Assembly: GCA_037447655.1 (NCBI GenBank)
Contig: JBBHKE010002726.1
Location: 62,001 to 126,000, forward strand
Direction of reading: 5' to 3'
From: Zygnema cylindricum
Lineage: Eukaryota > Streptophyta > Zygnematophyceae > Zygnematales > Zygnemataceae
Length of the DNA stretch: 64,000 bases
The notes under the pieces were generated by a model that saw only the letters and a list, made by a program, of their open reading frames with translations, was not told the DNA's origin and ran no database searches. Below, one piece after another: positions 22,633 to 36,137 of this stretch. A program made the position numbers and the translations under genes. Within the stretch, counting starts at the first letter, position 1; each line of letters opens with the position of its first letter.

Positions 22633-24360
22633 CAGTACAGGAGTTTTCGCAAACTAAGGGCAAGGTTCCATTAGGGGAAAAATGACATTGTTTACTGAAA
22701 GCCGTACTGTTTCGTACAGTGCCGTACCAAAAATAAAAAAATGTCAGAAAAACAAGGCTACTGAATGAGGGATTTTATTCTCCATGCTTATGGGCGTAAA
22801 CGTGGACCGTCGGATGCATAATCGGATACGCCGTCGTCTGACACTTCCAGTTCGTTACAAGTGACCCGGAGTAGGTCAATTCTCAGCGCCTGAACGAATA
22901 CCGTCGTGCCTCGTGGAAAAGTGAACAAATATCCACGACGACCGCGCTACCAGATGGGTACACGTCGCATATGACATGTGCCTTCCGCCAGGGAGGATGC
23001 GAGGCCACCGGAAGACGCAAGAAAATCTTTGACGGAAGATATTGTTTCACGCTTCTGTTGGTATCCACTAACCATTCTGACATTTTCGTACGCTTTTACA
23101 TATCTTACGTTTCGTCCGCCCGTACAGATTTCATTCAGTACGTCGTACGAGTCACTTTTACCTTTCGCTGGTACAAATATGTGGTCACAATATGCTCTCA
23201 GAGATTCTTTGAAGATTAACAGAATCGTATTTATCGATTACGAGGACCAATCAACATGTGCCACGCAAAACAAATGTCGGTTACTGACCCGACACAATGG
23301 AACGATCGCTTCAGTAAACGAATTTTTGACGTTTACTGAGAGCGCCTAATGGAACAACGCTCTAACTCCGACATTCGTGTCTTATTTTGAGTGGCACCAC
23401 GTAAGCTTCGGATCTCATATTTAACATCGTCAATTTTATTTTTCAAGCTTACTATCTGAATGTAAGATTTGTACGATCGTTTGTCAAAGATTTTCAAACG
23501 TACAATCTTAATGTAAATCGTACTATCTCGTAGTACCAGCGAATAAAAATCAAACGACCTAAAAACAAGAAAAATTTGTGCCGACAAACCATGAAGGACA
23601 AAAAGAAGGCAAAGGGAGCGCGACAGGATATCGTCCGGCAACGATTTTCTGGTGGATTTTGGTGGATTTTGGTGGATTTGTATCCATCGTGTCCGAACTC
23701 CAACCACGTGTCGTAAATTCATTGTTCGTCGTAGTCGCGCTTATTCAGGTATAGAGATTGTATGCGATTGCTTAACAGAAACAATCGAACGGTCTACGTT
23801 TACGACAGAATCTTGATTTAGATTCTAGGTAAAATGCAGTCAGAAAAACCAGAAAATAAACAGAACGAAATGGTACGACAACTTACAGCTTCCAGTAAAG
23901 AACCTCGTCTTTTCGCCGATGGAGGTTTACCCTTAACCCGCGTTACGCGGTACGACTATTTAGTACAGCTTTTGTGTGAAATGTCCGCACTTTTTGAACA
24001 TTACGCATTTTATCAAAAGGAAATCGAGGCTTCCAGCTCTTGTGGCTACCGTATATTTTAACTCTCCGGCTGCCACAGGGCTTTCCGTATGTACGGACAT
24101 ATACATATTGCCGTCTTGGGATCCGTAGGATGCAAAGCGCTTTTCCGACAAGCCTACCTCTTGTGTGCACCACTGTACTTTTTCAACACAACTGTTTATG
24201 TACTTTATATTTGTCGTTATTTATTTAAAGCTTTCCACTAGCCCTGGTTTCACACGTACGGTAGCTCCGGTTCAAAAAAACCACTGCTTGGACCTTTTGA
24301 AATAAAATGGAGCGAAGGGCGAAGACGAAAATATTTCAGTTTGAGTATAGGCGTTGGAGG
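22633..24360. other. Anonymous sequence with a diverged inverted repeat and a short tandem repeat
   Basis: A block at about 22999-23040 (AGAAAATCTTTGACGGAAGA) recurs inverted at about 23615-23655 (AGAAAATCGTTGCCGGACGA on the minus strand), so the open frames there are mirror images and not genes. Three tandem copies of TGGTGGATTT lie at 23651-23680. No gene is supported. Confidence 0.45.
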
Positions 24361-24844
24361 TACACCGTGAATCGCTGTTAGCGTTATAAAATCGATAGCG
24401 TAATGAAACAATTAGCGTACTTTACGGTAAATTGGGTTTTTTAGGGTACACAATGATACTAATTTATCATTAACTCCAATTTGTAAACTGCTTTGTAAAA
24501 ATTTTCGGCACATAATATGTCCACACTAAAACATATGGATGTACGAAATTGTTAAAATCGTACGCCGTCGCGTTTTTTTGACATCCGCGTATGCCGGAAA
24601 ATATTTACGCAATTACATATTATTATATTTTCTGTACTTTTATATTTAAAAAGGTACGAAATAGTACGGATATGACATTCCGTACATAGGCACTAAATTA
24701 CAGTTGTGAACCGTATTGAGCGTGGTACTGGTACCTCAAATAACGTTCAGAAACATTTAGCGTAGTTTATTCTATTTGAGAATTTGCCGAAAAAAAAAGG
24801 TACCCCAATTAGCGTCATGTACTCTAATAGCGATTCGCGGTGTA
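24361..24844. repeat. TIR element (MITE), TACACCG family, copy M5
   Basis: The left TIR TACACCGTGAATCGCTGTTA starts at 24361, and the right end is the complement of TACACCGCGAATCGCTATTA, ending 24844. TA is present at both ends. It has no coding sequence. A further GGGCGGTGTA end just outside (to about 24880) hints at another truncated relative. Confidence 0.75.
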
Positions 24845-25050
24845 GTGTTATTAACTCTGATGACGATGGGCGGTGTAGTTATTACTTATTAGAGTAATTG
24901 TTTCTTCTGCCTTACGTCAGCATCCTCTGTACACAATTTCTGGATTATGAATCCGACGGTTATTACCTTTCGCTTTACAACGCCAAATGAAAATAAGACA
25001 CGTAGACACCACCGACAGATTGCTCGGACCCTGACCGGCTCTTATTTCGT

Positions 25051-28000
25051 ATGAGAGACCTGCTGAAGTTCGCCGTGGCAGCATTGCACCGAGCGAGCGC
25101 CTGCTCGGAAGCCATGTCCAGCGCCTTCACTGCCGCGCGCTTCACGCAGTCTCTCCGTACGAGTTACCTCAACACGGAGGTTCTCAAGTTTGCTCCTTCA
25201 CCTCCCAAGACAGAGCTGCTGTTTCAGTTCAACCGCTGTTCAAATGTGCCAGGCATGCTCTGTGAGCCTCATGTGGCAGGACAGAATCGTACAAGAAGTT
25301 TAGGGCGTATTCTCAAGGGAACCAGCCGAGAATTCTTCATGAGTTACAGGCAACATAAAAGGTCTTTCCACGGCCAAAGCTCTCACTTTCAGGGTACAAA
25401 TGGATTTCGGCCAGAATTCAAACGCACTCCTTCTACTGGAGATAGTGGCTTTTCAACACTAAGGACCGGACGCTTGCACTCTCCTTTGAGACAAGAATCC
25501 AATCCGCGGTCAGCTCCGAGCTTGAACCATTCCAATTCGAGAATTGTGAAGGCGGAAGGCTCTGCCACGCATTTCGGCAGAAATGGTAAGTTAAGTTTTG
25601 ACATTCAAGAATGTCCTTTGAATCTCCCAGCAGGGATAGGGAGACAAGGCGGGAAGGGAAAATGTTGAAAAAGTCTTAACATCCAAATTTGACCTATTGT
25701 GTAACTCAAATTAGCCAGTATTTTAGAAACTAATCTCAACAATTTCTTACACCGGTGCCTCGGTCGCAGGCTCAGGATATCGTCTTCCACCCAATGAAAT
25801 TCTGGAGATTGTGGATGCCCCTCCCCCTCCGTCTCTCTCCTTTTCTCCTCAGCGGGATAAAATATTATTTCTACATCGCCCATCTTTGACACCAGTTTCT
25901 GAGCTTGCCCGCCCTGAGCTGAAACTGGCTGGGCTGCGAATTGATCCCGAATGCAATTCTCGTAGTCGAATGTATGTGAGATCTCTGTCTCGTCCCTTTC
26001 TTGTTTCTAAAGGAAGCAGATGGGGCCACGCCATCACAATTGTCAGAAATGCCAAACCTTCTTTTAAGGAATTTTTCAACAGGTTATTTGTCGCCAGAGG
26101 AGTTAAGCTGTGCAGATTTCACTGCTGGTAGTTTTCCTACCGGTTTCTAAGTTATTGGTGGACACATTATAGGTTTGTGAAAGGATTTGCCAGTAGGTCT
26201 TGCAATTTCATGGCTTACATCGGTCAAATATTTCCAATGGCATTGCCTTACAGGTCGTTTTATTCAGGCGTTAGCATTTGTAAGCTGCTGGAAGATGACA
26301 GCTTGGGAGAAATGGTTGACGTCGTGAATTTACCCGAGGGTGCCAAAATTAACTTTCTCAGCTGGTATGTACATAGATGACGTTTTCTTTTTTTTGCCTC
26401 TACCTTCCAAAGGCTTGTCTCTGCAAATGCTGCCAGGATTTGGAATTTTATATGCATATATGAAGAAGTCGATTGTAGTACCACTTCCCTGTGGATTGAG
26501 ATTCTTGTTGCTTTGTAGGCCCTTTTCTACTTATCATTGAACTTGTGCTGCATTCATTTATGCCCTTGTGCCCTCTGACCACTACAGGATCTGTCTGGAT
26601 GCAGGTCTCCAAGCGGTCGACACCTGGCCTTTACAGTTCGGACAGATGATGAGGTATGCTGGTTCTTTATGACGTTAAACGCCAAACTTATCTGAGTCAC
26701 CTTAAAGACTCCTAAAAATCTCAACCGGAGATAGTGCAACTCATTTACTATGGCATGTTGAGGTCTAAAACTGATGATCTCCTGCTGTTGGCAATTTATC
26801 TGTATTTGTGGCTTCTAAGCTGTCAGAATAAGAAGTCGTATGCCATGTAATTTGCCTTCAAGTGCCCACATAATAATAGAGATAAATTAGCGCCAAGCAC
26901 AATAGAGAAAATCAGGACCTTGATAGGTATTGAGCAATATTAATGTTGTGACCATCTACTTCTCTCTTTGTTGTCTGGATATTTTGGAATATAGGTTGGT
27001 GTTTTGAAGCTATTAGAGTTGAAACCCCTGTGGCGTGTATTCTGCAGGTTAACTTTGTTTATGATGTGTCGGGGGATTCACAAACTTGGACATTCCCGCG
27101 TTTTTGATACTCGCCTTTGTATCTGCAATTGTGGTAGATGCCGCTGAAGTTGGCAGTAGGAATACTATGGCTATGGTATGAAGTGCACGAGAAAGGAAAG
27201 CACTGATCTAAGGCCGTTTTTGTTTCTTGTAGGATGGTGCTATCCGGAGCATGCTGGGTCTGTGGATTGCAGACGTTGCAACTGGACAAGCCCGCCCTTT
27301 GTTGATTCCGCCAGAGCATGCTTTAAATACTGTTTTTGACTCGTGAGTAGCTATCTTGTAATGGGAGAAGGTCGTGCTCTTGTACATCCTCTTCTTACAC
27401 AATTTCTTGCCGGTGTTTGTGCTTCATTAACACGCAGAGTCTTCTGTCATGACTGCATCCTTTCATAGCTTCAGCATGTGTTTGTGAAAAACCTCAGTCA
27501 GTGAATGGTCCTTGTGTCAGCCATTGTTGACAGGTATACAAGCCAATAGGAAGGTAGTCCTCCATCTAAATTGTTCTTATCTGGCTCCTGTGGGACCTGG
27601 CAATACCAGCATTGTCATTGTTCAATATAAGAAGTAATGACCTTCAGTTCAGTGAAGGCCTTAAGTTGCCAACAAGATGATCTTGTCTATCATTGACTGT
27701 TTTCCTGACTTCGTCCCATGCCGGTCTATCTTCCACTCTTGTATATCAGTATCCGTTTGTTTTATCCATCGATATTTTCATGATGTCATGCATTCCTTTT
27801 TATCGACCTGTATAGGCATTTGCGACTCTCACCACCTGCTGATGTCGGATTTTGGTCGAAGGAGCGCTTTATTAATATGATAACAATTTTACAGGCTTCA
27901 TTCAATTATAATAGTTGAAACCAACGTCAAATCCAATGGGGCGATCCCCAACCGAACAAAACGATTATGATTCTGTAGTACTAACAACCTTACAGGATGT

Positions 28001-31000
28001 TTCTAATCTCCTTGTGCCTCTCTCTTGTGGGGATGGCCATGGCAGGTACTCCTGGGTGGATGACTCCACTCTGGTTGTGTGCACTGTTCCTATTGGTCGA
28101 GGCCCGGCACCTGTTAAGCCTCGCACACCTGGAGGGCCAATCATGCAGAGCAATGAACGTGGCCTGAAGGCTCAAGCTCGGACTTACCAAGATCTGCTCA
28201 AAGATACTCATGATGAGAATACTTTTGAATACTATGCGACCAGTCAATTGTTACTCGTAGGGCTCGACGGCTCCTGGAAGACCCTCGGCGAGCCCAAGAT
28301 GTACACTGCGGTGAGCAAAATGGGAGAGTCACATTGGCACAATGGTATCTGTTGGATGGCAAATCCCACACACATCCCATAAAGATGGGAATTACCATTG
28401 GCAAGTGTAAATGGGAAATGCTTGAGGGGACATCGTCTTCATCTGTCTGGAATAAATATCCCTTTAGATGAGCATTGTCAGCTCGTTCAGAAACTAGAGC
28501 AGTCAGGACCATATAGAATATTGATGAGCTTCAACTCTTTTACTTTACAGTTCGAGCGTATGGTTGTTAAGACATGTGCACTGTAGGATGATGGTGGGAA
28601 CTTCTCTGAACAGCTTAGCTGGGTTTTGTCTCATTTGCTTGTTTTGGTCTAAATCAGAGCTAGACAAAATGGTTTGTTTTGAAAAATGAAACCGATCGCT
28701 TTCATCTAAGGAATCAGCAAAACACATTTCATTCAAATGGATTGCATCGACATGGCAATATGACATTCATTGGTAGATCAAATTAAGTTTTAATCTTCTA
28801 GTGTCCCCAGGCTCAGAAGGCTGGTTAACAAGATATGGAAGTTAAGCAACATAGTTGTTTTAAACCTAAGTAGAGGATCAGAGGTCGAGTTCAAAAATAA
28901 AACTTGAAGTTGAGGCTAGTAATTGTGCTCTTGTGATTTGGAGCATGGAAGAATGGATTGGAAACCGTCAACTGCAACCGAGTTATTGGCCGATGATTAA
29001 ACTGATTAAATGTCATCATGCCTAGTGAGTCAATCGAAGTCCAACCAGGTATTGCTTGGTATTTGTTGATTTGCATATTATATATAGTATAGGAATCTGA
29101 TCCTGCGTTTGATCATATTACAGGTGGAGCCATCATACGACGGACTATATCTTCTTGTCGCGACTATGGAACGCCCTTTCTCTTTTCTTGTGCCGTGTGG
29201 ACGGTTTCCCAAACATGTCCAGGTTTGGAGGCGCGATGGTTCGGTGGTTCAGGATGTGGCCATGCTTCCCTTGGCAGAAAATATTCCCATTACCTTCAAT
29301 AGTGTACGACCAGGAAAGCGGTCAATTAACTGGAGAGCTGATCGTCCATCTATGCTTTACTGGTAATTCTAATTTCTAAGACATGGAAAGGTTAATGTCG
29401 TGCCTTAGTCACGCAACGCTCTCCATTTGTACTCGAATTGGTGACAACCGTTTAAATCTTGGTCGCTGTTGAATGAATGATTGTGAAGCATTTGAACTTG
29501 GTGAATAGCTTGTGTTGTGGGATAAAATATGTTCAAAGTGGTGGGAAGGGAAAGTCGACTTTTGGTCTCGAGCTGTATGTTTTATGCAGGGAATCTGAAG
29601 CTGGTGATGTCACAGGGTGGAGACACAGGATGGTGGAGATGCCCGAGTGGAAGTCTCGCCACGAGATATTGTTTACTCTTATCCGGCGGAACCAAGCCCT
29701 GGGGAAGAGCCTCAAGTTATACACAAACTGGATCTACGATATGGGTATGTGACTGCCTCATGCCTTATCTCTCGGTACTTTATTGATGTTTGGAAACTGG
29801 AACATATCCTTTTGAGGAGGGAAGGAGAAAGTTTTGGATGCCCCCAGTTATGTATGTCCCTAGTAATGGCCAAGGTCAAGCCTTTCTATGTTTGTCCTAA
29901 TCGCTTATCACACACTACAGCAGTACACTGTGTATCGTTAATGGCGTTGTTGTTAATTTCACCTCTTAAATCAACTTTTCTCCTTGCACGCATTTTCGAT
30001 TTCCATTTGGAGACTCCCAGTCGGAAGGCAAGAATTTTACCTTGAAATTGCAATGCGTGTAGGAACGTTTGTTTACGTGGCAGAAAAAACATTAACGCTG
30101 AAAACGTTAACACATTGTAGTTCACTGGCTCTCCAAGTTGTCTTTGTTTTTGTCAAGAATGAGATGAGTTGCCATGAATTTGAGATCATTAGTCAATATG
30201 TATGGAGACAGACTTGGATATGTAAGCTCTGAAGCTATTAATGGTTTAATAGAGGCTTTTAACTGCTGGGCGGTTGAGAAATTCCTTGGCAGAGGATTTT
30301 TTCTGAAGAAATTTTTTCGAGGACCTTTAGTTAAACGAATCGCATTCCTTGTTAATCTCAGCATCTTGCAGAGCTAGATGTTTCCCCAAATCTTCTAAAA
30401 ACTCATTCTATTGCTAGTCTTGTGAAACAGAGGTATTAGTTGGGGAGATGATGAACTAGCTCTTGTATATGAGAGCTGGTGGAAGACTCGCCGGACTCGC
30501 ACTTGGGCCATTACCCCAGGAGCTCTAGAAAAAGAGCCCCGTTTACTATTTGACCTGTCTTCCGAGGATCGTTACTCCTATCCCGGGAGTCCTATGCAAC
30601 GCCGTACCCAATGGGGTTCCTATGTTTTGGCTCGAATTTCCACACCCGATGGGCGGCAAAGGCTTCTATTGGACGGGGATGGCGCCACACCAGAGGGTGA
30701 AATACCGTTTCTGGATCTCTTGGATGTGTGAGTTCAATTGCCACTCAACTTTCTCCACTTCCTTCTTCTCGTATTTCTGCCTCCTGGAGTTTTTTATGAC
30801 ACCTGTTGGGCTCGACAGGTTGGTCCTTCACTTGTGTTTGTCATATACTTCATCATCTCCTTGTTTTGCGGACTCAATCCGGACCGTCCGATCGTGGTTT
30901 TGAGGGTGCGGTTAAATCCGGTATCTGTCATGTCATTCAAAACATAGTTTGGCAGTATTTCATACAAAGGTGGTTTAAGTTTTGGCATGTTTTTTATTTC

Positions 31001-34000
31001 TTTTATTTTATGGCAAGAATGATATTGTCAGTATCACATTTTCTCACTCCTAGGACTGATTATTTTTTGTCATTTTCTGGACCACGTATGTGGTATATTT
31101 GGCTTATTGTAATACGATAATGATTTGTAGGCGATTGACAAAATTGAGTAACGTTTCTTAACTTTTACACCAACCTGCCTACTTGTACATATTTAAATAA
31201 AGAAAACCAATACTCTGCAAAGTAGACAACAGCTGTCATTTGTGTACCTTGCTTGGGGCCGTTTTTGTAACGTTTTTCCTTCCAAACCCAAGAGTATAGA
31301 ATCTTGTTCGAATGAAACTATGAACAAAAAGTAATAGTATGCAATTTAAGTCGGTGATTAAGTCTCTGTGCCCTTCTAGAATTAATGGGTTATCACCCTC
31401 CAACTACGGTTAACCTGCACATGTTTACAGACATTTGACAAAACTGTAGCAGTTTTTCTAGACTGTTTACAGAAACATGATTGGTGGTCTGCAGAGAAAC
31501 GGGGGAAACGGAACGAATTTGGAAGAGTGACAAGGAAAAGGTGTTTGAATCTGTCATATCCCTCATGTCAGACAGCACCGAAGGACCTTTGCCTTCGGAA
31601 AGCCTACGGATCCTCATCTCACGGGAAACACAGCAGGACAATCCACAATATTTCCTGTGCAGGTAAATTATGGAGTGATGGAAACTGAAAGCAGAGAAGG
31701 ACAGGAAAAGAGAGGACAGGAGAGAGGACAGGCATGGGAGAGTGCACAACTATCCTTCCTCTCAGCCTTGCAGTAACAACCTTACGCTCATGGACTTCGT
31801 TCATGAAAAAGAAGATTTTTTTTAACACAATCTTTCTTCTGTTCTTCTCCTCTTCTCTGTTCTTTTTCATTCAGATGGCCTGATAAAAGCCTGGTTCAAA
31901 TCACTCAGTTTCCTCACCCTTACCCCTCCATCCGCGGTGTTTCCAAGGAGATTATTCGCTATGAGCGGTCTGACGGTGTCCAGCTTACGGCCACTCTTTA
32001 CTTGCCACCTGGCTATGATGCTGAGAGAGATGGGCCTCTTCCTCTCCTCATGTGGGCATATCCACGTGAGTATAAAAGCAAAGATGCTGCGGGTCAGATG
32101 AGAGGCTCTTCTAATCAATTTGCTTCTATTGGAGCGACTTCCGAGCGTCTGTTCCTTGCTCGAGGGTGAGTCCTTTCGGCTCTCTCTTATAAAAAACGTG
32201 AAGCATACTGGGTTGCCTGTTCTTTGTCTGTAAAGCTAAGATGTAACTTTTTCAGTGTTTGATTTTGTTTTTGTTGTAAAAGGACAAAAGCAATGGGATG
32301 CTTTAGGAAGGGCAAGGGATTAAAATGAATGTGCCAGTCTCCGTGAAAAGACTTTAGGGGAACTTTAGGGAATTATGTGGTTTATGTCAGTCTGCAAGCA
32401 AGGTTTTTTTCTCGTATGGATAAATCAAGAAGTCAACTTGCTTCTGATTACATTAAGCTTGAGAAAAAACAGTCATTTGGAAGGCACCCTCTGAGATCTG
32501 CAAGAGCCAAAGCTTCTAGCTGGTCAAGTTCTCTTATATCATTTGGTTATCTTTTTTTGTCCTTCTGTGGCAGTTATGCCGTCCTGAGTGGTCCCAGCAT
32601 GCCCATCATTGGAGAGGGCGACGAAGAGGCAAATGACAGGTGCATTTATTTTTCACACTCTTACTGGGTGGGCTCTCTTCAAAGGAACATTGACTCACCT
32701 CTCTTGCCTTTTGTCGGACCCAAAATATTACGGGAGAAAGAGAGAGAGAGATATTGTCATGGACTGGTCTCCGCGGATACTGTTTCTCCTATTCCAGTGT
32801 GTATCATTACTGATTTAATTCTCTTTTCTTCATTCTCCAATTCTGTTGTCAATCCTAGAAGCCTGACCTTTGACCATTCCCACCCAAGTCCAATCCAATT
32901 GAATAATATTTGAATTATTAATGAATTCCTATCAATATGAGTACCTTTTTGTGAACCTACATCCAACCAGCAAGCCATGTTACTTCACATCTTTTTTTGT
33001 CGTTTTGAAGCCGAATCACAATTTTGGTCCTCCTTTACAAAAATGTTAAACTCTATTTATCTATAAACTGAACAAAATCCTAATCTTTTTCTGGATCCCT
33101 ATTCCATGCTATTATCTCCAACTTGAATCGTATCCCTGTTCCAACTTCTATGATAATCCCGATTCTCTCTCTTGGTTTTGGTCTTCATTTCTATTCTATC
33201 CCATCCACATCCATAGCAATTTGAGTATGGAAAATGGAGTAAATGGAAGGAGGAGGTTGAGTCATGAACAGATTTGTGGAGCAGCTCGTCACGAGTGCAG
33301 AAGCAGCAGTTGACGAAGTTGTGCGTCGAGGGGTGAGATTCTTTTTCTTCTTTTTTGGAGCTTTATGGGTCAGCGAATCCTGTTGGTGATCTTGCCAGAA
33401 ATCTTTTTTTTGTTTCGTGTTGCTTTCCTTTTTCTTTTCCTTTTGCTTTCTTCCTCTTCCTCCTCCTCCTTCTCTATCTCCTTCTCCTTTTCCATCTCCT
33501 TCTCCTTCTTCTTCTCCTCTTCTCCTTCTCCTTGCCTTCTTCATCTCCTTCACCTCCTCCTCCTCCTCTTCCTTCTCTCCCCTCGCTTCACCCTTCTCCT
33601 TTCCGTCAACTCCGTTCCGTTTAGATGGGAAGGGTATTGTCACCGCATGTTGAATTGCCGGTTGCCCTTCACCCTCTCTCACACATGTGCCGTTCATTGT
33701 GCCAGGTGGCTGATCGTCAGAGAATAGCGATTGGAGGACACTCCTATGGAGCCTTCATGACCGCCAACTTGCTAGCTCATGCCCCCAACCTTTTTTGTTG
33801 TGGCATTGCTGAGAGTGGAGCTTATAATCGCACTTTTACACCCTTTGGATTTCAGGTGTGAACTTACATCCACACCCAATTCGTGAACAATATTGTTTGT
33901 GTTTCTCGCTCGTCATTCCGTAGTTTATTTTCTTGCTGGACACTTTTGAAGACTGGGCGTCTTTGAAGCCGCGCCAATTAGGATAGATTTGGGATACATT

Positions 34001-34608
34001 AACATGAGATGTTCAATGTTCTCGATGTACAGAGTGAGGAACGCACGCTATGGGAAGTCCCAGAGGTATACATGAAGATGAGTCCCTTTATGTTGGCGAA
34101 TACCATAACAAGTCCCTTGTTGCTCATCCATGGAGAGGATGACAACAACGCCGGGACTTTCCCAATGCAGGTAAGTCCGGGTCATCTGGACCATCCTCCT
34201 TGGCTTAACCACTCCTTTTTTTCCTTTCATCTTTTTTTGTGCTAAATGCTTGATAACTCTTTACTTCTGATCGCATCGAACTTACATCACCTCCTGCCTC
34301 CTCTCCTCCTCTCGTCCGTCCTCCTCTCCCTCCTCTCCTCCGCCTTTCCTCACTTCCTGTTTGATTTGCAGTCGGAGCGTTTCTTTGCGGCACTGAAGGG
34401 CCATGGGGCTGAATGTCGTCTGGTGATCCTCCCCCATGAGGGCCATGGATACCGAGGGCGCGAAAGTATTCTTCACAAACTCGCGGAGATCAGTGATTGG
34501 CTGGAGCTTTACTGTGGGGGGACTCCCAAGCCCACACAGGAGAGTGACGTGACACAGGAGAGTGACGCGACGCAACAGGAGCAAATTGTAGCGGCTGGGA
34601 GACTGTGA
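25051..34608 (+). CDS. GEP: Probable chloroplastic glutamyl endopeptidase (S9-family serine peptidase), 16 exons
   Basis: Exons: 25051-25585, 25770-25971, 26254-26364, 26605-26653, 27233-27342, 28046-28310, 29124-29362, 29616-29744, 30431-30727, 31495-31662, 31875-32165, 32574-32639, 33272-33332, 33706-33855, 34033-34170, 34372-34608. All phases agree, every intron is GT-AG, and the total is 3048 nt (1015 residues). Residues 1-178 (exon 1) are Ser/Arg/His-rich and fit a chloroplast transit region; the start could also be the ATG at 25111. A beta-propeller follows, from SGYRLPPNEILEIVDAPPPP, with FSPQRDKILFLHR and WRADRPSMLYW. The C-terminal alpha/beta hydrolase carries GGHSYGAFMT (Ser ~854), LLIHGEDDNNAG (Asp ~928) and LPHEGHGY (His ~962). 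Length and motifs match plant GEP proteins (about 960 residues in Arabidopsis, from memory). The family cleaves after Glu in stromal proteins. Expected to be functional. Confidence 0.95.
29924..30119. repeat. Short MITE (copy M6) in GEP intron 8
   Basis: The left end TACACTGTGTATCGTTAATG and right end complement TACAATGTGTTAACGTTTTC are inverted, with TA at both ends. It shares the GTGGCAGAAAAAACATTAACG arm with M3. It lies wholly inside the intron between exons 8 and 9 and should be spliced out. Confidence 0.6.
33400..33605 (+). repeat. Polypyrimidine (CTT/CCT) microsatellite in GEP intron 13
   Basis: About 200 nt of almost pure pyrimidine (TCTCCTTCTCC, CCTCCTCCTCC) lies between exons 13 and 14. 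Apparent open frames here are low-complexity Ser/Pro/Leu or Lys/Glu runs and not genes. Confidence 0.85.
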
Positions 34609-36137
34609 AGGAAACATGTACGAGAGAGGTTGGGTTTAAAAAGTTTGGTGTCTTAAAAGGTTTAATTAAAATTCTTTTGTAACCATCAGATTTATATTGA
34701 TTGGTTCGGTCGTCAACATGGGAGAAGATGGAAGGGATTTTTGTATGTTGTTAATATCATTATCAGTAGGGACCAAACTGTGAATACGTGGATTATAATT
34801 CTCGAGACTGTAAGGTTTGTGCATTTTTTTTTTAAATTAGTCATTTTTTGTTGTCCTAGGTCAAAGTGGGTCTCTGCTAAACATTAGCAGTTTGTCATAT
34901 TGTGTAGCGTAAACATCAAGTTGTAAGCAATTGTTTCTACATGTTAAAACAAAAGTCAATCGAAAGTGTCGCTCAGTCTAAGGAGATCAACAGTAACAAT
35001 CCTTGATTTGTGAAAAAAAAAATGATTCTTTGATGTCTTTCCTAAAAGCTAGGAAAAAAAGGAAGATGTTTTTTTTGTATCCAATACGTTGAAGCAGTGC
35101 ATGTCAAATACTCTCATGATGCTCATTTCATGTCCACCTTCAATTGCTTAACAATTTTTTTTCTTATTGCAATTAAGAGTGTAATGCTGTGTCTCATTTT
35201 TTCTCTAGTATTACCTTTTTTGCCAGGGTTGACACTCCAAAACATTGGAACTATAAACATTCTTTGTTTCTTGATAGAAATGGCTCCTTTTCAGGAGTTG
35301 TTGCTTGACTTCGGTACAAAAAATATTCTTTCTTTACAGTATCCGGCTGTCTTGTCTGGTGGACAAGGCCCTACAAAGGTCTATACATGAATTCAAAAAA
35401 TGTGTACTTCATTTGCAATTCAACGTGTTCGGTTCTTGCCTCCTTTTGGTCCGTTTTACCTCTGTAGTTTGAGGTTCATAACTTCTGTGAATTATTTAAC
35501 AATTAAATATCATTCAACAGCACTCTTCCACAACATCCCATTTTTCAACAACCCGATGAATCCTTGCCAACAATTGTCACCCGGAGACTCAAACAACTTC
35601 AACGGAAAAGATAGAGCAAACTTTGAAACAAATAAGGGAGGTTTACTGCATCCAGTTGGAAAACCATACATGTGTGGTTGTAGAGAAAGACTAAACCCTT
35701 TCCTACCAGGTATGCCAGTCCAACTCATGCACAAAACTGTGCCGTTGAAACGAAACCGATACGTGCACAACCATATGCCAGCTACGATAAAACCATGCCC
35801 GCTCACTAGGGCAGTTTATTCCCTTGGCTCCCTCCCACTTGCCTACCTATACAAAAATTATCGCATCCTTTACTTCTTAAACCTCAGCGAGCCAGTGGTC
35901 CAACCGGCCGCGACCCTATCTGTATTATTACTATAAACAGAAACAAACGGAGAGTGTTAAATCTGCACTTAACCTCACCCCACTGTAAACAGAAAAGTAC
36001 AAATGTTACAAAATTTTACAAATATAATCTCCTTCCTGTCAAACCGGCTTTGTCAACCGTTCACTATTGTAGGCTAGTTATATTCTCTCATAATAAAACC
36101 AAATTCTTCAACCACTCACCAATCCTTCTATCTCCCA
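34609..36137. other. Convergent intergenic region
   Basis: This separates the stop of GEP (+) from the stop of the F-box/MYND gene (-) and should hold both 3' untranslated regions. A 178-codon open frame at 35400-35936 (+) shows no recognisable domain and low coding character, so it is not called as a gene. Confidence 0.5.

Noticed and set aside
23651-23680. CRISPR-like repeats (three TGGTGGATTT units)
   Set aside because: They are immediate tandem 10-mers without spacers, in a eukaryotic context.
28398-28586. Extra exon between GEP exons 6 and 7
   Set aside because: Exons 6 and 7 already join in phase 0 with conserved protein sequence on both sides.
33191-33727. Lys/Glu-rich 168-codon minus frame and Ser/Phe-rich plus frames inside GEP
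   Set aside because: They lie over an intronic polypyrimidine tract and GEP exons, so they are shadows.
35400-35936. 178-codon open frame between GEP and the F-box gene
   Set aside because: No domain, no splice context and AT-rich; it probably lies in convergent 3' UTR sequence.
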